NCBI RefSeq assembly: GCF_002288925.2
Contig: NW_022097993.1
Coordinates: forward strand, 9,516,185-9,580,184
DNA: 64,000 nt
From: Delphinapterus leucas
Taxonomy: Eukaryota; Chordata; Mammalia; Artiodactyla; Monodontidae
Direction: 5' to 3'
Shown one piece after another: positions 1-13,115 of the stretch (position 1 is the first letter of the stretch; every line of letters begins with the position of its first letter). Both the position numbers and the translations under genes were made by a program. The notes under the pieces are model-generated. The model had not been told where the DNA came from. It saw only the letters and a list, made by a program, of their open reading frames with translations, and did not search any database.

Positions 1-230
1 GAGTTAAAATAGAATATTTGTCACAAGTTTGAACCAGAAGACATGATTATTAATGTATATGATTTATAGAGAGAATAATAGATATTTGGTAATGATTAGA
101 AATTAATTGAATCCTTGGAATATGATTATCTGTTAAGTATCTCACTAAAAGTAAAATTAACCACAGCTCAGAGAGCTCAAATATCTTAATTTGAAAAGAA
201 TGATTACCGATCATTTAAAATTTCTATATT

Positions 231-451
231 CATGTTTTTGTTTTTTGTTTTTTTGTTTTGCGGTATGCGGGCCTCTCACTGTTGTGGCCTCTCCCGTTGC
301 AGAGCACAGGCTACGGATGCACAGGCTCAGCGGCCATGGCTCACGGGCCCAGCCGCTCCGCGGCATGTGGGATCTTCCCGGACCGGGGCACGAACCCGTG
401 TCCCCTGCATCGGCAGGCGGACTCTCAATCACTGCGCCACCAGGGAAGCCC
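231..451 (-). mobile_element. CHR-type tRNA-derived SINE, minus orientation, with TSDs
   Basis: The element reads on the minus strand from GGGCTTCCCTGGTGGC at the right to an A-rich tail (T-rich on plus) at the left. A 15-bp duplication, TAAAATTTCTATATT, flanks it at 216-230 and 452-466. The tRNA-derived head keeps a B-box-like GGGTTCG segment. Perfect TSDs suggest a fairly recent insertion. It is in sense with RIMS2. Confidence 0.93.
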
Positions 452-642
452 TAAAATTTCTATATTAACAATTTTAATACCAATAGCAAAATTAAAACAT
501 GAAATAAAATATTTTCTAATTCTTCCACAAATCCTAGCATTAAACTCACATTTTAGGAGCATTCTGAATACTGCTAGCATTGGAAACCAACAAAACCATT
601 AAAGTGCCAGTCACTATTCCTTTTTAAAAAGATTTTAAATTC

Positions 643-673
643 GGGGACTTCCGGGCTTTTTTTTTTTTTTTTT
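643..673. mobile_element. Possible head-only SINE stub with poly-T
   Basis: The plus strand reads GGGGACTTCCGGGC followed directly by about 17 T. The first part resembles the CHR SINE head. Similar 11-bp sequences (ATTTTAAATTC and TTTTAAATTTC) flank it, which could be a degraded TSD. It may equally be chance. Confidence 0.3.
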
Positions 674-3600
674 AAATTTCAAACACTGCTACATACTAGA
701 GAGTGAAATAACCCCTCTCATTTTCTATGACAAATATAATTATCATGTAATTTCACTTAGTCTTTTAATGAAAATATAGCTTACATATAGTACAGCTATT
801 TCAGTTATAATTGCCCATAGAGTGATAGTAACATAATTCATTTCTCCTAGCCCCTAGGGTGTCATTAACATTGTAATTTTATACAGAAGCTTTTTTTTAA
901 GAAATGGAATTTTTCACTGTGCTTTCTACAAGCTGACTGATGTGTTCGATGTTGAATAAATTGTGCTTTTTAAAAAGCAAATATTAATTTACCTAAATGA
1001 TATGTATTGAACTTAATCTGTTTTCTTTAGATCAACTTTACTCTATATCCACTGTTATTTTTAAACTCTGGTATTTTTATCCAATGAATGTACATATATC
1101 AAATATCAGCTCAACATTACAAGTAAGAAAGTATAAAACTAGAACTTTTTTTAGAGGTTAAGCTAAAACAATACTTATGAAATAATTTCTTGTCTTCTAA
1201 ACTCAACGAGAGTAACTGATTGCAGCATGCAAGGTGAGAAAAGTAAATACAATTTTAAAAGTAATTTATTAGAGTTTTCTAATGGAAAGTCTTAGGTATT
1301 ATTAAAAATAAAGACATTAAAATAATTACTTCTCTTTTCATGCCCCATGTTTTGCTATGAATTCTAGTATCATAGATGATCTTTGGTGAAACTGAAGTAG
1401 CTGAAGTCATGTGCAAATATTGTGTTTGTGTCTGTATGCATTTTTCTAGATCTATCGCTTTCATAAGATTATTAAAGAGGCCTGTGACTTTAAAAAAAAA
1501 AAAAAGAAAGCTTAAGAATCATGAATAAATCTTCCTTAACCCACCACTGAAAAATTTCTGTAGTACTACCTTTTCCAAAGAGAAATGTGATTTTCTGGGA
1601 AACTCCTTTGACTTAGCAGACATTCATGACTTGCTTTAAAATATTGTGAATATTATGATTCTGTGTAATTTGATAATTATGTTAAACGTTAAATTTTCAT
1701 AAATGTGGTTTAAATATTATTCACACATTTATAATTATATAAATACAATTATCTACAATATATAAATATATATATAAATATATATGCTCTGCTCTTCAAA
1801 GCCCTTAAATCTTTCACATTTCTCCCTATGCATCTAGAAATTAACATGAATTTGAAATTTCAAATGCTTGTGTTTATAGGCAAAAAAGATAATCCATGTA
1901 ATATACTGTTAAGCCTGTATTTTCAAGTGTTCCAGGTGAAATAGTGTAAAAGAGAATAGGAATAATGAAAATTTCTATATTATTAAATATATTGAAGTAA
2001 AAAGATTATGAGTATTTTATTTTCTAACAAGGTTAGCTAGTTCATGTGTCAAAGGTGAAACATGGTAACATTTGCACAGGATAACTAAGCTCGTCTAGTT
2101 AACTACAAAGTGCTGTCACACTTTATGATAGAAAACTTAACGCCTCTGCTTCCTTGCTGTTACTGATACAATGCGAGTTTGGACAGTCAAGTCCCGACCT
2201 TGGTCCAGTGCGTGTCTCAGAGAGAGCGATGATAAATGACTACACAACTGAAAGCTGTCAGGTAGAATTAAACAGACGGAGGAAGCATTTGCAATGTCTC
2301 AGTTACTGACAGCACAGATAAAACCCCTTCTCCGAAGCATTTTATTGTCAAAAATCAGTACTAGTGGGCACTCAAATACAATAAACAATATAATAGGAAA
2401 CGTGAAAATTATAAAGTAATAAAAGATGAAAAAATTTAGCTGACTGAATCTGTAATCATTATAAGCTATACACAGCCTGAAGAGAAAGAAAGATGGTTTT
2501 ATATTTGAAAATTCAAGACTGCAATGCTAGTCTTTACACACAGCTTTCTAGACTTTAGAGGAATACAAATTGTTAAGATGTGTGAACATTTTCCATACAT
2601 CTGGAAGCAATGGAAGTAAAATGGTCGGAACTCAGGACTGGGAAAGTTCGGCAGAGATGACAACCTTAGCGGCATCAGCATCCATCACCGTGGCCTTGAT
2701 CAGTCCTGAAATCTGTCCATTACGGAGTTTTCATTTGTAAAGGGAAGAGAAAGTAACTTAGAGTAACTTCCCGCTGTTGCGGTCTATGACTCTGTATTAT
2801 TTCAATAGGGTACTGATATTTTTTTCACATTTTCAAAAAATGGAAAACTACAATGACTTACTCTCTTGTAGTCAATTAACTGATTTCCACCATTTTTACT
2901 TTTTTGTATTTGCCAATTTACCAAAACCATGGAAGTTAAGGGGAAAAATTTACTGGTTATATTTTGTTATTTTCTATCTTTTTTTTTTTCCAGTTAAAAG
3001 ATAATGTAGTCCTTTCATGTTCATCCTTATCTTTGGAGTCATATGAGTATAATAAGCAACTTTGATAGAATACTTACACACCACCTCCTTTCCCCTGACA
3101 TATACAGTATGTATAAATAAAGATTAAATGTTTAAAATATTTTGACTATACAGAAATGCCAGAAATGGGTCATTTTCCTAGAATAAAATGCATTTCAATT
3201 TGCAAGGGTAGAAATGTGCAAAACTGTTTCCCTTGCACCCCTGCATGATTCTCTTGAATGTTAAGGATTATGCTACAGTTACATAAACAATAAAATAAAA
3301 TATAACATCTATCCAGTATGAGAAACATAAAACACAACAAGTAAGTAACACATTTAGTGAAAAACCACATTGCCTTTAAGGATTTTTAAAGAAAACAGCC
3401 TGTGTTTTAGTATAGATAATTGAAATGGAATATTGACATAGAGGAAATAGGTAATTTGTCTGTATCATCACTCAAATCTCGCTGCAGCCCAAACCCCAAG
3501 GCTGTCTCTTGCTTTAGCTGATTTTCACTCCACTACCTGAAACAAAGCTCAGGATTTCCAGACCCAGATCTCACTTTCAGTGTCAGAGTTGCCAAGTCCC

Positions 3601-3959
3601 AGAGTAACACTGAAAATATTAATCAGATACTGGACAGATAAGGAAGTCAGATGAAAATCTGTCATTTTACCTTGCCCTTTTGTGTTACACAGAGTTAAAC
3701 AGCTTTTTATTTTTAAAAATTTTTATTTTTAAAGAGTTTTATGTTTTGTTCTGTTTATTATTTTCCTATATCATGTCTTTGAACAAAATGTCTTTTTTTA
3801 AAACAAAACTTTTGCTCATGGTGTTTCTAAACAGAACAGAGGCATTAAAAATTGGCTTTAAAATTTTTCTGTTTAAATCTACATTGTAACATCTCTCTGG
3901 TTTTAGGCACATGAGTTTTTTCAGTCTCATACCTCTTGCTTTTATTTTTGTTTTGATTC

Positions 3960-4195
3960 ATGTTTTAGAATTTTTATTGGAGTATTTACAATGTTGCGTT
4001 AGTTTCAAGTGTACAGCAAAGTGAATCAGTTATACATATATGTATATCCACTTTTTTTTTAGATTATTTTCCTATATAGGCCATTACAGAGTATTGAGTA
4101 GAGTTCCCTGTGCTGTACAGTAGTAGGTCTTTGTTAGTTATCTTACGTATAGTAGTTTGTATATGTCAATCCCACTCTCCTAATTGATCCCTCCC
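3960..4195 (-). mobile_element. L1 3'-UTR piece, minus orientation
   Basis: Plus strand reads the complement of the L1 3' end known from cetartiodactyls: TTTTATTGGAGTA at the left (CCAATAAAA on minus), then GTGTACAGCAAAGTGAATCA, TTATACATATATG and TATGTCAATCCCACTC. The consensus was matched from memory. It adjoins 4200-4365, which is the neighbouring L1 segment in the opposite direction. Confidence 0.85.
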
Positions 4196-4199
4196 TGCA

Positions 4200-4365
4200 A
4201 TAATGCCACATGCAGCAACATGGATGGACCTAGAGATTGTCATCCTGAGTAGTCAGACAGAGAAAGTCAAATGTCACATGATAACGCTTATATGTGGAAT
4301 CTAAAAAAAGGGTACAAATGAACTTATCTACAAAGCAGAAACAGAGTTACAGATGTAGTAAACAG
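4200..4365 (+). mobile_element. L1 segment in inverted orientation next to 3960-4195
   Basis: Plus strand reads the sense direction of the L1 stretch just upstream of the 3' UTR end: GCAACATGGATGGACCTAGA, then GTCAGACAGAGAAAGTCAAA, CTTATATGTGGAATCTAAAA and ACAAAGCAGAAACAGA. Together with the preceding piece it makes one 5'-inverted L1 insertion. Confidence 0.8.
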
Positions 4366-6404
4366 TTTTTAAATGCATTTCCGTCTTGAAAGAGAGCACC
4401 GTCCTCCTTACGAGGCACTGCTTAGAACACACTCAGCATGCAGAGTAGTCCATGGAATTAAGGTTTCTCGGGGAATAACAGACTCGCTCCCCAAGGGGTC
4501 GTGTTGTTTATCCCCTGTATCTCTAATATGTTTATCCATCATTTTTCATTATTCCAATTATGCTGATGGCAACAGACTCTATCTTGAAAGGCTCAATGTG
4601 GCATAACTTCTAAATTCAATGTCTCTTCCCTTCTTTTCTGTAAAAAGTGTTTACAAATTTTAAAGCTTGCAAAAAAAATGTACGATATTTAGGGGAAATG
4701 TACAGCTTTAGAGGAGAAAAATCAAAGAGTCTGTTCCTGGCTAGATATCAGCCTTTTCTCAGCATCCTCTCCTGCACGACCCACAGACCCCAGGGAGGAA
4801 GGGGCAACGATGTTCTCCCTCAAGGGGGCATATCTGACAATTTGACCATTGGTTGATTTAAGTGTTAAATACTTTGAAGTTTTAAAAGTCTTTACTACTA
4901 TTATAAATATTCACATTTGAATCAGCGGAATGGAAAAATAAGGGTCAAAACCAAGAATTTGGAACTGTTTTACATGGGTTGCTTTACTACGTCCCTAAAG
5001 TTTAAAGGGAAGGCTAGAATGACAACCATAGTTATGGGTTTGTGACAAAAAGAGAAATGGATCAATTAGACACTTTTACTAATGGAGCTCTAAATATTTA
5101 TGAATAAACATTCATGAATATTCATAGTAAGTGTTCGGGAAAAGCAAAGCCCTAGAAGGTTAAGGAACTTGAAATCTTAATACACAATAACAACAAATGA
5201 ATCACCTGGGTCATATGCACCTACTCAGTATGCATCTAAGAAAAATGTGAATAAAGTTGGAATCCTTTTCTACTTAATGACAGTTAAAAAAATGCTGCCT
5301 GTAAAGAATATACATACAAATTAGTTTACTTATTTTGGCAAAAGTCAAGTTACATAATATTTTCCTATAATGTGTTTCATAACCATGGTATACTACTAAG
5401 GGTGCAACTACTTAAACAATAAATAATGTAACAGAAAATTATTAAAATGATTTTTACTTTTTAATATGAATTACACCTAATTAAGGTTCATGCTAATAGT
5501 TCCATAAAAATTACATTTTGCATGACTTAACATTCGAACTGCTCTTGTCAACATTTCAAAAAGAAGATATAGGTAATTTATTTGAGCATTTGTTTAATAG
5601 AAGCTTAAAAATTCAGTTGACTAGAGATAACTCTTAAATGGCCTGGTTGCAATAATTATTATATATTTTATTAGCGAAAACAGGAAAACAAAACGCAACA
5701 GATGCTATTTGCTCTTTATTCCTGTTTAAACCGTTTAGTCACTTGAACTCTGCCTTTCATTCTGTGTGTGTGTAAATTACACATTTTTTGTGATAAAGGG
5801 AATTCATATTTGTAGAAAAGGCAGTATAATGTGTTTTGTTATGATTCCAAATTGCCTCCAAAAGGCAAAAAGTTAATGCACTTAAGAAATACTATCTTAA
5901 AGGCATATAAATTAGAAATTTATTATGATAATAACATTTTTTCTCACCTTGAAGTCATTTAATTTCTGGTTCTGTTTTGATCTTCTTATATCATTATTTC
6001 GATGCCCCCAAACTACATTCATGGGCTCTTTAAAACTGTCCAAGAAATGTAGCAGAGAGGGAAAAATTGGCTTACTTTTAGAATGAATGATTTCAAATAT
6101 GCCTATAAAACAGTCTGTGAATCCTAAAAAGATAGGGTCTATTAGTTTCCAACATAAAAGGGTGAGGTAAAAGGTAAATAACCCGCTAGGAACATTTCTA
6201 TTTCCTCAGTTAACTTTTCAGCCCCAAATTGGTGCTCTCTTTGTCCAAATACACTGGCTTCCTGTTCTCAAGGCGCAAGCTTCACCTGAAGAGCACGCCA
6301 GGGATTGGAAGATTCAGACGCGCAGCCCCAAATCAGGTCACCGGGGGAGGCAGGGCCCCGAAGAGGCCTCCCGGTGCTGTGAGTGGAAGATGTGACAGTG
6401 ATAT

Positions 6405-6590
6405 GAGGCAGTGGACAGAACACGGGCCATGGGGTCACTGTCCAGCTCTGTCCTATAGCCGCTTTGCTGCTGTGGGCAACCTCGTAACCCCTGTGCCCTC
6501 TTTCTATAAAAGGAGTCATCACACCTTCCTTAAGGCTGTGCCCAGGTTATTACCGTAATTACGTGGTATTGATGCACAGTGGGTGCTCGG
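6405..6590 (+). repeat. MIR-like SINE fragment
   Basis: Diverged MIR pattern on plus: CTGTGGGCAACCTCGTAACC, then CTCTTTCTATAAAAGGAGT and a tail GCACAGTGGGTGCTCGGTCA. Boundaries are approximate. Confidence 0.55.
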
Positions 6591-6617
6591 TCAATGCCGA
6601 ATGTGGGAGAGGCTGCC

Positions 6618-6870
6618 TATCAGAGTGGTTCAGAACGAGGTCTCTGGAGTGAAGCTCGAGCCCAGTTCCCTGTCCTACCACTTCCCAAATGAAGACTGAC
6701 ACAGGGCCAGGTTTTGCATGTCTCTAAGCTTCAGCTTTCCTCAGTTGGCAAATGAGGATATGAATAGTTATGTCTCAGGTTGTTGTACAAATATGAGATG
6801 AATACATGACATGCTCAGTCAAGTCACTGACATAGAGGAAGCGCCCTATAAATTCTATCTACCATTAAAA
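6618..6870 (+). repeat. MIR SINE fragment
   Basis: Plus-strand MIR features in order: a GGTTCAGAACGAGGTCTCTG head, AGCTTTCCTCAGTTGGCAAA core with GAGGATATGAATAG, then the GGTTGTTGTACAAATATGAG segment and a CATAGAGGAAGCGCCCTATA tail. Confidence 0.7.
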
Positions 6871-8174
6871 ATGTTCATGGTATTTTATACCTCGCTGGAA
6901 GTGCTTTGCAAAACATGCTGTACAATTATATAGTGGTTCCCTACAGTGAGGGGCACCAACCTTCCCAGTTCGCCCAGAGCTGAAAATCTTGCATCTTGTG
7001 AAACCTCGTAAGCCTCAACGAACTGGGAACATCTTACAAGTTCGTCTTCAATTCATCAAAAACCAACTCTCCCTAGGGGTCGGTGGCCTGTGCCGTTAGC
7101 TCAGCATGGCTGGGCCAGGCCCCATCACCCAGGGAACACTCAAGACCTAACTCAATTCTCCAATATGAGCGACCCCAGAAAAGATCAGCTCACAGCAGCA
7201 GGGTATCTATGCAAAACAAAACGTTTTCTTTCCTATGGGGCAGGTGAGTCTAAAATTTGACTCTAAAGAAATCTCTTGAATTTGCTTCTGTCTTTTCCTG
7301 GCTTCCCAAGCTCATGCTAAGCTGTGCTCCCTTAAATCCCAAGGGGGAAGGTACAGCATCCTGGGCTGCTCTCTGCCTTCCCGGCGGCATTTGGGGATGC
7401 GCCTCTTTGGTGGTTTTCAGCCCTGGGGTGCATCCCGTTGAAGCTTATCCACACCCTGTGTCCAAGGCAGACTTGGTACAGTGATGACACATCTCAGCCA
7501 GGACACAGCGACCTTGTTAAAACGCAACAACCTGATGCGCTGTGTAGTGAGGCTGTAAAGGGGCATGCTTCATACACCTCAGGTTCTACAACCCATGAAT
7601 TTTGTTTTGTTTTGATTAGCAAATTATAGCTTTTGGCTAGTAATAATATAGAAGGAAGAGCTCTCCCGATGAAGAATTATTACATTTCTCTTCCTTTTGG
7701 CTAAATGAATGAGGTCATGACCCATCTCCAACATAAAATTTAATGCTTTTAGCAAACTAAAATTTATCTTGCAAATCTAAATAAATTCTTCTGAATATAA
7801 GTACCAATGTATTGGCCATTTTTGTACTACTTAACCTAAATTTGTGTTTCTGATACCTGAATTAAAAATGCAAGATAGCCAGAAATCTATGTAAAACCTA
7901 GGGACCAAAGCATCTTGACCTCACTGAATAACGTTTTATTTTTATTAATATCTATTTATTGCCTAGTATGTCAGACACTTTGCCAGAATATGTGTTATGC
8001 GCCAGAATATAAATATATGTTTATAAATTCAAACTGATATAAGTAATTGAATATTATCTTCCATTTTCAATCTATGACACTGAGAGACGTAACACATACC
8101 TCAATCTACTCGGAGTTAGGGATATATGTTTGGGATTTGTGCCTATTAAAATAGGATGCACTAAAGTATAGAGG

Positions 8175-8360
8175 AAGGAGGTCCAAAGTAAGAGCCCTGG
8201 GCTTGCAGTCTAGGTCACATCACCAGTATGAATGGGTAAGTCTCTTAATGTCTCTCAATCTGAGTTTTACCTTTCACAAAATAAGGATGATGGCCCTCTC
8301 AGGACTAACTCTGAGGGTTACTATGGGCAACAAATTAATTCAATCACGAATCTATAAATA
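8175..8360 (+). repeat. MIR SINE fragment
   Basis: Plus-strand MIR features: AAGAGCCCTGGGCTTGCAG head, AAGTCTCTTAATGTCTCTC, then AATCTGAGTTTTACCTTTCA and CAAAATAAGGATGATGG. Diverged, approximate ends. Confidence 0.7.
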
Positions 8361-10897
8361 TTGAGTACATACTTTTATTATATTATGTAGCATTATATAA
8401 CTTTTTAATATTGTTAATATTATTTCATTAAGCTGAAAACTCCTATTCAAATATTTAATTATCAAGCCAACAGTAACATCAAATAGGTTGGCCCAACACA
8501 GTCGGAGGAGGTCTGCATCTACGTGGGACTCAAGTCCAAAGACCAAACATCAAATGTGATCCAAAGGACCACAAGGCAGGTCAGCAACGTGCCGACACAG
8601 CAGGCTGAACGGTTTCCCTCCTGTGTCCCTCAGGAAGAAAGAACTGATGGGTGTTCTAACCCTCCTGAGGCCAAGAGGAGTAGCATCCCGGCAGCTACTT
8701 CCCAGATGCATGACTGCAGCGGGCCAAATATGCCATAAGGTTGCTGCTATTTAGAAGGAAAACCCAAGGATTTTCTATTCCTTTGCACCACAGAAGGTAA
8801 GACTTAAACCCTTTATCTATGAGAGCAGGGGAATGCAAATAAACAAAAACATATCATAAATATGCTATTCTTTTCCAAAGAGAATCGTTTTCTAGTTGTC
8901 AGTGTGGATAAATACATTTTGAAGCAAAAATACTCTTAATTTTAATCTTCTCCTCTTTGATGTGAACTGCTCACAATACAAAACGGTTAATACCAAATGC
9001 CCTTCCAAATCACTGCATGGAAAAAGCTATCTGTTAAATAGTTTGGCTCATTATTTCAATAAATACAGTTATATAACTCATATACTATGAGAGAAAAGAA
9101 ACAATATTAAATTGTTAAAAAAGTTACATTAATATTTACCTTTTGTGGATGAGTTATATTTTTCTTGTTCTTCAATGAATTAAATGCACATAATGATGGA
9201 AACAAAAGAAAGAAATCAGCAAATTTATAGTTAGACATGGAAATGTGAATCAACACAACGGCATGGATAACAAAAATACATAACATATAATGTGACATGG
9301 TAAACTGCAATGAGAAACCATGAGGAAATCTCAAATATGGTACTAAAATCAATCAAAGAAAGAATGAATGCAACAATTTAAAGATTTTAAATAAAAACAG
9401 AAACACTGTGGAATTAATATTGTATACTTGGCATTTGAAAAGTATATTTTGTGTTATTTTTTTCTTGCCTTTGAAGAATTGCAAAGTATTACAGCACTCA
9501 CTTTACTAAGACATTTTAACCTTAATCCATTGTGACTTTTTATTGTAAATGTACTTAAAAGCATATTTAACATTCATAACTAACATTTTCATTTCAAAAA
9601 TGACAGCATTTCAGATAATTTGAAAAAGCATATAATAAAAAAATAAATTCCATGATTTTGCTAGATAGTAGGCATTTTCTCTTCACTGTGGAAAATATTC
9701 TGGCACATTTTCCACCTGGAAAAAAATATATTTTAATTTAAGTAATCCTTTCTTCCTTCTCAAATTACTGTAATTATATTAAAATATCTCAAAGTGAAAT
9801 TGTTCTTTGCAGACTGTATTTCTCAGACATTTCTTAAGCCTTTCTCTGCCTCCTTGTTGGTGCACCATTTACTGAGAAATAATGGCCTATCTAGATATTT
9901 TGAAGGGGAGTGCCATTAGTTCTAGGTAGCAGAATTAATAACAGAACACATAAAACATAACTGGCACATCAAGTGTTAGTTTATGGTTTATGAATGATCT
10001 TTAAATACATCCTCTTAAAAAAGGCAACTAGGTTGCACACACACACAAAAATCACTTGGTTGGTTTCAGAAAACCATCCATTTTTATGCAACCAATTATG
10101 TTGCTTTCAGTCTCACTCTACCTAAGGGCTACATTGTAATACAACATTGGAACATACCCAGAGGAATTTCCTGAAAGTCTTTGCTCTCAATTATCACATA
10201 CCATTTGAGTTACCTAAATTTTAAGGCTACTTTTTAGCGACTTTATCTCAAAATCTGCATTGTTATCACACCTCTTCTTTTTCCCTAACTATACTTCAAC
10301 ATAATCAGGTTCCGTGTAGCAAACAGGCTAGCATTACTAATTTTTAAAAGAAACTTTAAAATACTTTTTCAAAAATTAAGTAAGTGTATCCTTTCAAATT
10401 ATATGTTAGCTTTTAAAATAATATATATTGTTTTATCGTACAAGGAGAGAGTAGTAAAACTGAATTACAAGAAAAAAAAACCAAACAAGAAGCATGCAAA
10501 CAATCTACGGATCCTAAACAAAATAATGTAGATAATTGTAACCAGAAACTGTGTATGAATAAAATTATTTTATAAGTTCATCAGGAAGTTGTATCACTAT
10601 TCAGGAATCTAAACCATTTGAAATGTTTGCTCCTAACCAACAACTGCTTATCAACTCAGTTATCTTTTTTAAAAAAGAAAATTACACTTTGTTAAAAATT
10701 AAAAAAAAAAACCCCACAAATATACATAAAAGAAAACTGGAAGGAAGTCAAGTGTGGTAGAACTTTCACTGATTGCAAATAAACTGCATTCCACATCAGT
10801 CTTCATGGCAGACAGAAGAAAATTTTAACGTATAATATGGAAAGAAAAACATGACATGATTCCACAGCCCTAAGAACATCAATGAAATCCATCTCAA

Positions 10898-10933
10898 ATG
10901 GATTAGACAACAGCTAAATTCCGTCTAATCCAT
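10898..10933. repeat. Perfect 11-bp inverted repeat
   Basis: ATGGATTAGAC at 10898-10908 is exactly complementary to GTCTAATCCAT at 10923-10933, with a 14-bp spacer. It could form a small hairpin; no function is evident. Confidence 0.7.
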
Positions 10934-13115
10934 GAATCAAATTAGAAGTTTACTTTTAAAAACATATTCTAGGACACACAAAGATGTGAAAACTGTTCGG
11001 CTTGAAATAGATCCATAATAAGACGAAGGAGGACAGTATCATCATTTACCAAACACCCCAAAGCACATAGTATTATCATACAGTAAACCAGAGCCATTTT
11101 AATTATAGAAGAATACATAGTTACAATAATACATGTTTGTTGTCATATTTTTTAAAGGTTGTATCTATATGACTCTTAAGATGATAAACTTCAGGAACCT
11201 CAAGGAGCAAGTGTTTAGGAATGTACTTGTGATATTAACTATCAAAATAACTCCACCAATTTCATCCTCAGTCACTCCTTTCTTCCCACCTCAATTCAAT
11301 CTTTACAAATTGGTGATTTCTCTGAAAGACAACTGTGAATACGAATTTCATAAACAGTAATGTTGACTGATATCAACAACAGAACATGAGCTTTTATAAA
11401 AACCAAAGTCCAGCATACAATCCATCTGACTTTGTAGAAGCAATTCTTATTTCTACAGAATAATAAAACTATAATCTCACTATATGAGCGTTATATGCAG
11501 TACCGTTATATACTTTTGAACCGGAAGTGTTTTAGCAACTGGAGGAAATGCAAAGAATTTTAGAAACAAATGACTTTTTGGATATCAATCTTTGGCACAC
11601 TATGGCCAGTAACACTGAGTTTGTAGCGGAACACTAGAACCTGTAGTTCTTTTAGTTGTGCAACAGGGGTTCATGAATGGATAAGTTAAATAAACACCAC
11701 ATTAAAAAAAATAAATTTTAAAACAATTTCATCTAGGCTACTGCTAATTACAGTCTTAATAACATTAATTACGAATTATCTTCTCAAAATGTTCCCAGAT
11801 AAGAGAAAGTCTGTTAAACACATGAACTGAGAATTCCAAAGAATTCATTGTTATTTCAGAAAAGAAAGTCAGAGTTTCACATAGCCTCCTATTTTCCTGA
11901 TTAAGTAAATGAATACCCTTATAATGACCCTGAATACTAAAGTATGATATATCAACAGGATATATGATTTTAAAAAATAATACAAATCCAGAATTTATTG
12001 TAGCAGCATTTTTGTGTCAATATACTGATACTTCTCAAATCTACACTAATTTTTCTATAACCAAGTACTCTGTGTACAAACTCTGCCTGATCAGTTTTTG
12101 AAACAATGTGTTTATCTTCTTAGACCACTAACACTTCGGTGATACATTCAGTAAAGCTCTTTGCGTGAGTAAAACACATACCCAGCACCCTCAGTACAGA
12201 AGGAAATATACAAGTTTTACATCAGAAACAACCAACACTGTTGAGAAAAATATGCAAAATGTTAACCTTTCAGTTGTTTCATAGGGATGAAGAGTTTCAA
12301 TACATGATTTAAATAGAAGTCCACTGCATTCATGTTACAACCCCCAATTAAACAGTATTGCACTAAACTGCTTAACAAATCTCTGGTAATATTTGTGTGA
12401 TAACATTTACCGATAACAAATCATTTCACTTACTGAGAAATGGGATAGCACCTTGGGTCACATGAAGGAAACAGTGACCCTTTTAACCTGGTATTTAAAT
12501 CCTCTTAGGCCAGGTAGCTTAGTGAATTTAATTTCCACTAAAACCTGCCCACCCCCCAACATCTCTCTTTCTAGGAAGATAAAACACAATGTGTACATGC
12601 TTAAAATAAGGGAAATTTAAGTGATGTTAACGGTTAAAAAACACTCAAATGTGTGTTCTAAGTCAGTTTTTCACCATCAAATTTCTATAAAAAATACAAG
12701 GTATTGCAGGTAAATTAAAAAAAAAACACTAGCAAAGCCTTCAATACGATTGCCTCATTTAAAAATATTTTTAAAACAAGGTTAAAAACGTCTTCCTTTA
12801 ACACATAAAATACCACATGGTACTGAGGTTTTTAGTTTTATTTTCTTCCTTTGCACCTTTGGAAAAGGTATCTCTAGGGCTCAGTCTGTTCTTTTAATTG
12901 ACCATCTAAAATTCATTCATTCGCTCACTCAGCAAAAACAGCACATAGGCCACGAACTGTTATAACTTGGCGCCGGGAATAAAACTCTAAGACACTTGAC
13001 TTCTTAGGATTTATCGCACTACGTATCATCAAGATACTATTCTTTCAATAGAAGGAGTATAAAAAGAGGTGGCTCTCAAATCCGAGATTTTTGTCAGTGC
13101 TCTCTCTATGGATAC

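Larger units (their letters stand above)
1..13115 (-). other. RIMS2: RIMS2 intron downstream of w18, continuing beyond the window
   Basis: The expected next RIM2 exon (beginning ASLVVEERTRQ in the family) was looked for on the minus strand and not seen. The region holds a CHR SINE (231-451), a SINE stub (643-673), an inverted L1 fragment (3960-4365), MIR pieces (about 6405-6870 and 8175-8360) and an inverted repeat (10898-10933). The rest is AT-rich without recognisable genes. Confidence 0.75.

Noticed and set aside
191..602. Overlapping ORFs of 73-114 aa on both strands
   Set aside because: They are translations of the CHR SINE at 231-451; the same peptides recur at the other SINE copies.
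6229..6558. GC-rich 109-aa plus-strand ORF
   Set aside because: It overlaps MIR-like sequence and has no recognised protein similarity.
1..13115. Next RIMS2 exon (ASLVVEERTRQ...) to the left of w18
   Set aside because: No matching minus-strand peptide with fitting phase was seen; it is expected beyond the window.
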